DNA of 5,805 nt from JBPCOB01 sp051000715 (GTDB lineage: Bacteria > Actinomycetota > Actinomycetes > JALYNC01), in contig JBPCOB010000110.1 in assembly GCA_051000715.1 (NCBI GenBank), positions 1 through 5,805 of the forward strand. The letters are read 5' to 3'. A program made the translations under genes and the position numbers. A model generated the notes under the pieces. The model was given only the letters and a program-made list of their open reading frames with translations. It had not been told where the DNA came from and did no database searches. Below are positions 1 through 5,805 of the stretch, in pieces (position 1 is the first letter of the stretch; each line of letters starts with the position of its first letter).

Positions 1-1691
<1,691 letters not shown>

Positions 1692-1696
1692 GCCGG

Positions 1697-2191
1697 CTAG
1701 CGCGCCGTGCGCACGTCGCTCGGCTCGCCGCCGGTCAGTCGGAGCAGCTCGTCGTACGACGTCTCGAAGATCGTGCGCGGCGTGCCGGCCGCGGCGAACA
1801 CGGTCTCGTACCGATCGAGGGCCCGCTCGACCAGCACCTGAAGACCTGCCGGCAGGCCAACCGGGCTGACTCCGCCGATGGGGTAGCCAGTGGCCGCCCG
1901 CACTGCCTCGGCGTCCGCGCGGGTGATCCGCTTCGCACCGAGCGCCCGGCCAAGTGACCCGGTGTCCACCCGATCCGCACCGCTCGCCACCACGAGCACG
2001 GGCTCACCGTCGGCCAGGAAAACCAGCGACTTGGCGATCTGGGCGACCTCGACGCCGAGCGCCGCCGCCGCCTCTTCGCTGGTGCCCGTGCTCTCGGCCA
2101 GCTCCCGCACGACCGCCACCGACTCTGCGGCCGTCAGCGCCGCCTGCACCCGTTCGACGTTGGGGTGCTGGCGAGGTGCTGGCGTGTTCAT
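1697..2191 (-). CDS. YbaK/ProX-family (EbsC-like) aminoacyl-tRNA deacylase, 164 aa
   Basis: Predicted trans-editing enzyme of the YbaK/aminoacyl-tRNA-synthetase-associated domain superfamily. Known members hydrolyse mischarged tRNAs, for example Cys-tRNAPro (YbaK) or Ala-tRNAPro (ProXp-ala); the exact substrate here is unknown. The TSEEAAAALG segment (37-46) leads into QIAKSLVF (51-58), which carries K54, the expected invariant catalytic lysine. ATGYPIGGVSPVG (100-112) is the glycine-rich substrate loop of the family. The single-domain length (about 160) is typical. I chose the ATG at 2189-2191: a purine/GGGTGG stretch lies just upstream, and the family begins near HPNVERV. The frame stays open another 52 codons upstream, but that part is Arg/Gly-rich with no family similarity. 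The gene is convergent with uvrB (5-base gap) and divergent from terC. The family call is secure; the tRNA specificity is not. Confidence 0.9.
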   Translation of the reverse strand: MNTPAPRQHPNVERVQAALTAAESVAVVRELAESTGTSEEAAAALGVEVAQIAKSLVFLADGEPVLVVASGADRVDTGSLGRALGAKRITRADAEAVRAATGYPIGGVSPVGLPAGLQVLVERALDRYETVFAAAGTPRTIFETSYDELLRLTGGEPSDVRTAR

Positions 2192-2244
2192 CGGCGCCAC
2201 CCTGGACCTTCCCGCCGCCTCGCCCACCCACGGGCTCCATCCAA

Positions 2245-2256
2245 ACGATCGATCGT
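2245..2256. repeat. 12-bp perfect palindrome in the divergent intergenic region
   Basis: ACGATCGATCGT is its own reverse complement. It sits 54 bases upstream of the ybaK-like start and about 100 bases upstream of the riboswitch, in non-coding DNA. It overlaps a possible leftward -10 (TACGAT on the minus strand, 2252-2257), which is the position expected of an operator. No second copy is visible in the window. It could be a small regulator site or a chance CGATCG run. Confidence 0.45.
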
Positions 2257-2257
2257 A
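2252..2257 (-). promoter_or_regulatory. Possible -10 element for the ybaK-like gene
   Basis: On the minus strand TACGAT fits the actinobacterial TANNNT -10 pattern and would start transcription about 50 bases before the ATG at 2191. No convincing -35 is visible at 17-18 bases upstream, so this is a weak call resting on one hexamer in a relatively AT-rich pocket of the intergenic region. Confidence 0.25.
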
Positions 2258-2317
2258 TTGCCCGACACCGCCCGATGCGCCGGATCGGCGTCGCGGCCGG
2301 GATCGGTGCGTGGCGCA

Positions 2318-2347
2318 TTTCGGCCTGACCGCTTTCCGGGGTAACAT
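2318..2347 (+). promoter_or_regulatory. Possible promoter for the terC leader (-35 TTTCGG, -10 TAACAT)
   Basis: TAACAT at 2342-2347 matches the TANNNT consensus of actinobacterial housekeeping promoters. It would place the transcription start near 2353-2355, just ahead of riboswitch helix P1 at 2358. The -35 candidate TTTCGG (2318-2323) with an 18-base spacer is poor. The position relative to the aptamer is the main support. Confidence 0.42.
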
Positions 2348-2357
2348 CGTCGTTGTT

Positions 2358-2450
2358 CTGGAGGGGAGTATCCCCCCGTCGCGGCGTCGTCAGCACGGCC
2401 CTCGGGCCCGGCACCGCGAGCCCCCTGCCGGGGCTGGGAGAGACCTCCGG
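2358..2450 (+). ncRNA. yybP-ykoY (manganese) riboswitch aptamer upstream of terC
   Basis: Cis-regulatory RNA of a class known to bind Mn2+ and often found in front of terC/alx-type genes. The conserved GGGGAGTA box is at 2363-2370, a GTCGTCAGCAC segment at 2386-2396, and a GAGACC segment at 2440-2445. The helices close by hand: P1 2358-2364 with 2444-2450 (one G-U pair); P2 2371-2374 with 2436-2439; P3 2380-2384 with 2414-2418, capped by GGCC-CTCG-GGCC at 2397-2408; P4 2419-2424 with 2430-2435 (loop CTGCC). The GGAGTA/GAGA internal loop between P1 and P2 corresponds to the L1 side of the metal site, and the asymmetric GTCGTCAGCA loop in the P3 arm to L3. The class call rests on these boxes, the foldable architecture and the terC gene directly downstream; no covariance search was run. 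Confidence 0.88.
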
Positions 2451-2471
2451 CCGTGTTCACCGCGCCGGAGG
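2444..2471 (+). promoter_or_regulatory. Riboswitch expression platform: anti-Shine-Dalgarno hairpin at the terC ribosome binding site
   Basis: CCTCCGGC (2444-2451) is perfectly complementary to GCCGGAGG (2464-2471), giving an 8-bp stem with a 12-base loop. The right arm contains the terC Shine-Dalgarno GGAGG (2467-2471), seven bases before the TTG start. The left arm is the same strand that forms the 3' half of aptamer helix P1. The two pairings exclude each other, so ligand-stabilised P1 should free the ribosome binding site. This predicts translational ON control by Mn2+. There is no U-tract, which argues against transcription termination as the mechanism. Confidence 0.75.
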
Positions 2472-2478
2472 AGTGTCC

Positions 2479-3495
2479 TTGAGCGTCCCGTTCTGGGCCT
2501 GGGCCCTGACAATCGGAGGCCTGGCGGCCCTGCTGCTGGTCGACCTGATGGTCGTCAACCGCGACCCGCACGAGGTGACGTTGCGGGAGGCCGGTGCCTG
2601 GTGTGGGCTCTACGTCGGCGCCGGGATCGCCTTCGGTGTGATCGTCTGGATCTTCTACGGCGGCGACTTCGCCGGGCAGTACCTGGCCGGCTACCTGGTC
2701 GAGGAGGGCCTTTCGGTCGACAACCTGTTCGTCTTCGTGCTCATTCTCTCGACGTTCGCCGTTCCGGTCATCCACCAGTATCGAGTGCTGCTCTTCGGTG
2801 TCGTGGGCGCCTTGATACTGCGGGGCATCGTGATCGCCGGCGGCGTTGCGCTGCTCGATGCGCTGCACTGGGTCATCTACGTCTTCGGTGCTTTCCTCAT
2901 TCTCACCGGCGTCCAACTGGCAGTCCATCGGGACGAGGAACCGGATCTTGCCGAGAACAAGGTGGTGAAGCTCGTCCAGCGGGTGCTCCCAGCGACCGAC
3001 GAGTACCACGGCGGGCAACTCGTCGCGCGGGTGAACGGACGCCGGCTGGTCACCCCGCTCGCATTGGTGATGGTCGTCATCGCGGTCACCAATGTCATTT
3101 TCGCTGTCGACTCCATACCGGCTGTCTTCGGCGTTACCCGGGAGCCGTTCATTGTCTTCACGTCCAACGCGTTCGCTCTCGTGGGTCTGCGGTCGGCGTA
3201 CTTCCTGCTCGCCGGTGCCGTCCGGAAGCTGGTCTACCTGAACGTGGGGTTGGCTGCGGTGCTGGTCGTGGTGGGTATGAAGATGGTGCTCGAGGGCGTC
3301 ATCGCGGTGCCGACCTGGGTGTCGCTGGCCGTCATCGTCGCCATCCTTGGCGCCACTGTCGTGGCTTCACTCCGCCGAGTGGCCGTCCTCGACGCAAGGC
3401 CCGACCGCCGGGAGCGGCCAGCCGGCATTGACCGCGCCCGTCCTGAAACTCTCGCTTCGGTGGAGGGTTGCGTCGGCCCGGCGGCACGGGAATGA
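2479..3495 (+). CDS. terC: TerC/Alx-family integral membrane protein, probable Mn2+ exporter, 338 aa
   Basis: Inner-membrane protein of the TerC family; riboswitch-controlled members (Alx-type, MeeF/MeeY) are implicated in manganese efflux or metallation of exported proteins. It begins SVPFWAWALTIGG and has eight or nine hydrophobic segments (about 6-26, 42-60, 80-98, 102-126, 129-149, 194-217, 224-248, 251-272, 278-298). The two family signature motifs with acidic residues in the membrane are present: EEGLSVDNLFVF (75-86, with E75, E76, D81, N82) and FAVDSIPAVF (208-217, D211). A hydrophilic loop at about 150-190 separates the halves, and a charged tail follows residue 298. I chose the TTG at 2479: GGAGG at 2467-2471 is seven bases away and family similarity starts here; the in-frame GTG at 2473 is too close to it. 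Expression is predicted to be Mn2+-responsive through the leader. The metal substrate is inferred from family and riboswitch. Confidence 0.93.
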   Translation: MSVPFWAWALTIGGLAALLLVDLMVVNRDPHEVTLREAGAWCGLYVGAGIAFGVIVWIFYGGDFAGQYLAGYLVEEGLSVDNLFVFVLILSTFAVPVIHQYRVLLFGVVGALILRGIVIAGGVALLDALHWVIYVFGAFLILTGVQLAVHRDEEPDLAENKVVKLVQRVLPATDEYHGGQLVARVNGRRLVTPLALVMVVIAVTNVIFAVDSIPAVFGVTREPFIVFTSNAFALVGLRSAYFLLAGAVRKLVYLNVGLAAVLVVVGMKMVLEGVIAVPTWVSLAVIVAILGATVVASLRRVAVLDARPDRRERPAGIDRARPETLASVEGCVGPAARE

Positions 3496-3549
3496 TCCAG
3501 GGCCAGCAATCGTGCGCACCGAGCACGCTGCCACGACACAGGGGGAGTC

Positions 3550-3843
3550 ATGGCGTTTGTCCAGGTTGTTCAGTTCCGCACCAGTCGCCCGGAGGAGGTT
3601 CGGGCTCTCGCGCAGGAGTTTCGTCGCCAAGCCGGCGATACCCGGCCGGCGCGGGTGATGGCGTGCAAGGACCGAGACGGGACCGACCGGTATGTCACGG
3701 TGGCCGAGTTCCCCTCTTACGAAGAGGCAATGGCCAACAGCAACGCGCCGGCGACCCAGCAGTTCGCCGCCCGGATGGCCGAGCTGTGCGACGGCCCGCC
3801 CTCGTTCCTCAACCTCGACGTGGTGGAGACCTTCGGCGGCTGA
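3550..3843 (+). CDS. Small ABM-like / dimeric alpha-beta barrel protein of unknown function, 97 aa
   Basis: I do not recognise a characterised orthologue. The pattern strand (FVQVVQFRT, 3-11), helix (PEEVRALAQEFRRQ, 14-27), strand (ARVMACKDR, 34-42), strand (DRYVTVAEFPSYEEAMAN, 46-63), helix (about 64-81) and final strand (SFLNLDVVETF, 85-95) is that of ferredoxin-like ABM-type domains, which dimerise and in some cases act as small monooxygenases. The EFPSYEEAM segment is typical of actinobacterial hypothetical proteins of this kind. There is no signal peptide or membrane segment, so it should be cytoplasmic. The ATG at 3550 is preceded by a G-rich Shine-Dalgarno (GGGGGAG, 3541-3547) that lies unusually close. 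It starts 54 bases after terC on the same strand with no clear terminator between, so co-transcription and indirect riboswitch control are plausible. An enzymatic role is not established. Confidence 0.85.
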   Translation: MAFVQVVQFRTSRPEEVRALAQEFRRQAGDTRPARVMACKDRDGTDRYVTVAEFPSYEEAMANSNAPATQQFAARMAELCDGPPSFLNLDVVETFGG

Positions 3844-3851
3844 CCGCACCG

Positions 3852-3878
3852 CCCGACGCCGGCTCCTCAGGTGTCGGG
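3852..3878 (+). terminator. Hairpin at the convergent gene junction, possible terminator
   Basis: CCCGACGCC (3852-3860) pairs with GGTGTCGGG (3870-3878) over 9 bp, with one G-U on the + strand transcript and a 9-base loop. It begins nine bases after the stop of the 97-aa gene and overlaps the last codons of the convergent aldehyde dehydrogenase gene. There is no U-tract on either side, which is common in high-GC actinobacteria but weakens the call. On the minus strand the wobble becomes an A-C mismatch, so it should serve the rightward transcript better. Confidence 0.45.
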
Positions 3879-5408
3879 ATAGAGGCTGTACGACGCGAAG
3901 TTGCCGTACAGCCGCTCGTCGGCGGGTCCCTGCGTGACGGCCTGGACGAGCAGGTCCCCACCGACGAACGCGCCGCTCCAGGACGCTCCGCGGCCGCCGA
4001 AGTACTCGTTCTTGTCGCCGCGCGAGCGCGGCTTGTTCACGCCGACCTTGAAGGCCTGCAGCTGGGTGGCCAGCCGGGCGGCGGTCACCTCGTCGTCACA
4101 GGCGATCGAGGCCACGAGTGCGCCGTTCGAGGCATTCATCGCCGCCAGCAGCTCGGCTTCGGTGTCCACCACGGTGAGGGTGTCCACGGGGCCGAACGGC
4201 TCGGCGTGGAAGAGCGCCGTCGACGACGGCGGCTCCAAGATCACCACCGGAGCGGCGTACGCGGAGGTGTCCTGGCCGTCGAGGAAGCGGCCGTCCTCGA
4301 CCCGGCCACGGTAGAGCGGGATGCCGCCGCGGTTGACCGCCTCGTCCACCTTGTCGGCGAGGTCCTTGGCCTTGGCCGGGCTGATGACCGACGCGAAGTC
4401 GAGCTCCGGCGGGTCGTCGTCCGGCGACTCGACGGCCAGTGGGTGGCCGAAGGTGATCGAGCGCACCACCGGCAGGTAGGCGGCGAGAAAGGAGTCGAAT
4501 AGGTCTCGCTGCACGACGTACCTAGGGTAGGCCGTGCAGCGCTGCTTGGCGTACTCGAAGCCCTTGCGGAGGTGGGTGGCCAGCCCGTCCCAGTCGCTGA
4601 ACTCCCAAATGCCCCAGCAGTTCAGCCCCTCCTGCTCCAGGATGTGCCGCTTGTCGTGGTCGAGAAGCTGCCCGGCGATCTGCCCGCCGGTGTCCCGGCC
4701 ACCGACGAAGGCCAGCGCGCCGACCTCGGCGCCGGTGACCAGTACGGGAGACAGAGTCGACCCGGAACCGCTGATCAGCGAGATCGGCAGGCCCTCGCGG
4801 TGGGCCAGCGCCGCGGCCAGGGTCAGCGTCGCCACCCCGCCGTCCGTGGGTGCCTTGGCGATCGTCGCGTTCCCCGCCAGGATCTGGACCAGCATCCCGT
4901 GCGTGAGCACGCTCATCGGATAGTTCCAGCTGGCGATGTTGCTGACCGGCCCGGACAGCGGGCGGCGGCCCGCGAGCATCGGCTCGATCTCGTCCAGATA
5001 CCAGCGGACGCCGTCGAGGCATCGATCGACATCGGCGGTGGCCGAGCGCCAGGTCTTCCCGATCTCCCAGACGATCAGTAGGGCGAGCAGGTCGCGGTGT
5101 GCGGCCAGAGCTTCGACCACGGCGCCGACCCGGGCCCGGCGCTCCTCGAGCGGTACGCCGGACCAGGCCCGATGCTGGTCGGCCGCGGCGTGCAGGGCGG
5201 CTTGCGCCTCACTCGCTGCCAGCATCGGCGGGCCGGCGATCTCTGAGCCGTCTACCGGCGAGGAGGCCGCCGCCGGTACGCCGTCCGGATGCCACTCGCC
5301 GCCCCACAGGTTGTGCACCCGGTCGGTCCCGAACGCCTCGGGGGCAGCCTGCACGCAGCGCGCGTAGAGGTCGGACCATGCGGTCCCGGGCTTCAGCTGC
5401 AGAGCCAT
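3867..5408 (-). CDS. Aldehyde dehydrogenase superfamily protein, 513 aa, substrate unknown
   Basis: NAD(P)+-dependent aldehyde oxidoreductase fold, cytoplasmic. Visible ALDH landmarks: the oxyanion-hole asparagine in SWNYP (N162); a cofactor-site lysine in AKAPTD (K185); the Rossmann loop FVGGRDTGG (234-242); the general-base glutamate in LEQEGLN (E258); the catalytic cysteine in KQRCTAYPR (C291); and EPFGPV (403-408), which contacts the nicotinamide ribose. Length is normal for the superfamily. The motifs are diverged: LEQEGLN replaces the usual LELGGK, and KAPTD replaces KPSE. This resembles a distinct actinobacterial subgroup that I recall but cannot name. I chose the ATG at 5408 because GGAG (5418-5421 on the complement) lies nine bases upstream; the frame is open 43 codons further, but only over Arg-rich sequence inside the next gene. 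It lies 44 bases downstream of the MBL hydrolase on the same strand, so an operon is likely. A PaaN-like role cannot be excluded. Confidence 0.92.
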   Translation of the reverse strand: MALQLKPGTAWSDLYARCVQAAPEAFGTDRVHNLWGGEWHPDGVPAAASSPVDGSEIAGPPMLAASEAQAALHAAADQHRAWSGVPLEERRARVGAVVEALAAHRDLLALLIVWEIGKTWRSATADVDRCLDGVRWYLDEIEPMLAGRRPLSGPVSNIASWNYPMSVLTHGMLVQILAGNATIAKAPTDGGVATLTLAAALAHREGLPISLISGSGSTLSPVLVTGAEVGALAFVGGRDTGGQIAGQLLDHDKRHILEQEGLNCWGIWEFSDWDGLATHLRKGFEYAKQRCTAYPRYVVQRDLFDSFLAAYLPVVRSITFGHPLAVESPDDDPPELDFASVISPAKAKDLADKVDEAVNRGGIPLYRGRVEDGRFLDGQDTSAYAAPVVILEPPSSTALFHAEPFGPVDTLTVVDTEAELLAAMNASNGALVASIACDDEVTAARLATQLQAFKVGVNKPRSRGDKNEYFGGRGASWSGAFVGGDLLVQAVTQGPADERLYGNFASYSLYPDT

Positions 5409-5417
5409 GGTCAACGT

Positions 5418-5421
5418 CTCC
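5418..5421 (-). promoter_or_regulatory. Ribosome binding site supporting the aldehyde dehydrogenase start
   Basis: The complement reads CTGGAGAC, with GGAG nine bases before the ATG at 5408. It lies in the 44-base gap after the MBL hydrolase stop and decides the start over the open upstream extension. No convincing separate promoter is visible in the gap. Confidence 0.6.
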
Positions 5422-5452
5422 AGATTTCTGTACCGGTGCAGTGTCCCCACGG

Positions 5453-5805
5453 CTACCAGCCGCGGACGCGCCATTCGGGCAGCGACGGTCGTTCCGCGCC
5501 GAGCGTCGTGTCGGCGCCGTGGCCGGGGTAGACCCACGTCTTGTCCGGCAGCGGGCCGAACACCTTCCGCTCCAGGTCGTCCATGAGCGCTCCGAAGTCT
5601 TGAAAGTTTGTTGTCCTTCCAGGGCCGCCCGGGAACAGCGAATCGCCGGTGAACAGGTGCGGGGCGTCGGCGAGCTCGCCGCCTGCGTCGTAGAGCAGCG
5701 CCACGCTGCCGGGCGTGTGGCCGCGCAGGTGGAGCACCCGCAGGGTGGCACGGCCGACCGCCACCGTGTCTCCGTCGTCGAGCGGCTCGGCCACCGGCAC
5801 CGGCA
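5453..5805 (-). CDS. Metallo-beta-lactamase-fold hydrolase (glyoxalase II-like), N-terminus beyond the window edge
   Basis: C-terminal part of an MBL-fold metal-dependent hydrolase; relatives cleave thioesters such as S-acyl-glutathione or S-acyl-mycothiol, but the substrate here is unknown. The frame runs open through the right edge. The first in-frame GTG (5798-5800) would omit the HxHxDH metal motif, so it is an internal valine and the gene is truncated by the window. Numbering from that codon, metal-ligand positions are seen at H28 (RGHTPGSV), D53 (FTGDSLFPGG) and H94 (YPGHG). The C-terminal ending DTTLGAERPSLPEWRVRGW agrees with actinobacterial proteins of the Rv1637c type. It is followed 44 bases later by the aldehyde dehydrogenase gene on the same strand. 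A short patch at 5600-5620 uses codons rare in GC-rich genomes (GGA, AGG, ACA, ACA, TTT, CAA). Confidence 0.92.
   Translation of the reverse strand, partial: PVPVAEPLDDGDTVAVGRATLRVLHLRGHTPGSVALLYDAGGELADAPHLFTGDSLFPGGPGRTTNFQDFGALMDDLERKVFGPLPDKTWVYPGHGADTTLGAERPSLPEWRVRGW

Noticed and set aside
2192..2347. N-terminal extension of the ybaK-like gene by 52 codons.
   Set aside because: The extension is low-complexity and lacks family similarity, and it would run through the palindrome and up to the terC promoter. The ATG at 2191 gives a family-typical protein.
2353..2478. Upstream extension of terC through the leader.
   Set aside because: This sequence folds as the riboswitch and ends in a properly spaced GGAGG before TTG; the translated residues have no TerC character.
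1890..3431. Long (513-codon) open frame on the + strand covering the ybaK-like gene, the intergenic region and most of terC.
   Set aside because: The translation is Arg/Ala/Gly-rich with no family resemblance; it is antisense to one secure gene and out of frame with another, as expected of shadow frames in GC-rich DNA.
3511..3527. CGTGC/GCACG inverted repeat between terC and the small gene, considered as a terminator.
   Set aside because: It has only five base pairs with a seven-base loop and no U-tract, so it is not enough to call a terminator or break the proposed operon.
3468..4502. 344-codon open frame on the + strand over the small gene and the aldehyde dehydrogenase 3' half.
   Set aside because: It crosses two secure genes in other frames and has no recognisable domain; it is a GC-driven shadow.
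5409..5537. 43-codon upstream extension of the aldehyde dehydrogenase.
   Set aside because: It overlaps the end of the MBL hydrolase gene and encodes Arg-rich sequence; the ATG at 5408 has its own ribosome binding site.
5453..5800. A complete 115-aa MBL protein starting at GTG 5798-5800.
   Set aside because: It would lack the N-terminal HxHxDH metal motif essential to the fold; the frame continues past the window edge, so the gene is simply truncated by the window.

Overview
The window is 5.8 kb of uniformly GC-rich DNA. Its codon third positions are dominated by G and C, it uses a TTG start behind a strong Shine-Dalgarno, and its gene families look typically actinobacterial, so the source is most likely a high-GC actinomycete. 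Genus cannot be fixed from the sequence. It reads as compact chromosomal DNA with two partial and four complete protein genes. I see no mobile element, tRNA, rRNA or CRISPR array.

Left to right: (1) the 3' four-fifths of uvrB (+), entering from the left edge. (2) Five bases after its stop, a convergent gene for a YbaK/ProX-type aminoacyl-tRNA deacylase (-). (3) A divergent intergenic region of about 290 bp (2192-2478) with a 12-bp perfect palindrome, a plausible promoter, and a yybP-ykoY (manganese) riboswitch. (4) terC (+), a TerC/Alx-family membrane protein and presumptive Mn2+ exporter controlled by that riboswitch. (5) A 97-residue ferredoxin-like (ABM-type) protein of unknown function (+), probably co-transcribed with terC. 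(6) A convergent junction carrying a hairpin. (7) A 513-residue aldehyde dehydrogenase-family protein (-). (8) Upstream of it on the same strand, the 3' part of a metallo-beta-lactamase-fold (glyoxalase II-like) hydrolase running off the right edge.

Functionally there are three themes. uvrB belongs to nucleotide excision repair. An Rv1637c-like MBL hydrolase beside this locus suggests that uvrA lies just beyond the right edge, as recalled for Mycobacterium tuberculosis. The terC unit is the best-supported regulatory system: the aptamer folds on paper into a P1-P4 arrangement, and the 3' strand of P1 can instead pair perfectly with the terC Shine-Dalgarno. This predicts translational ON switching by Mn2+. 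The MBL hydrolase and aldehyde dehydrogenase are in tandem with a 44-base gap and may form an aldehyde or thioester detoxification pair, but their substrates cannot be read from sequence.

I found no clearly undescribed system. The most informative items are the explicit riboswitch expression platform, the palindrome in the divergent promoter region, and two conserved-looking proteins of unknown substrate or role.
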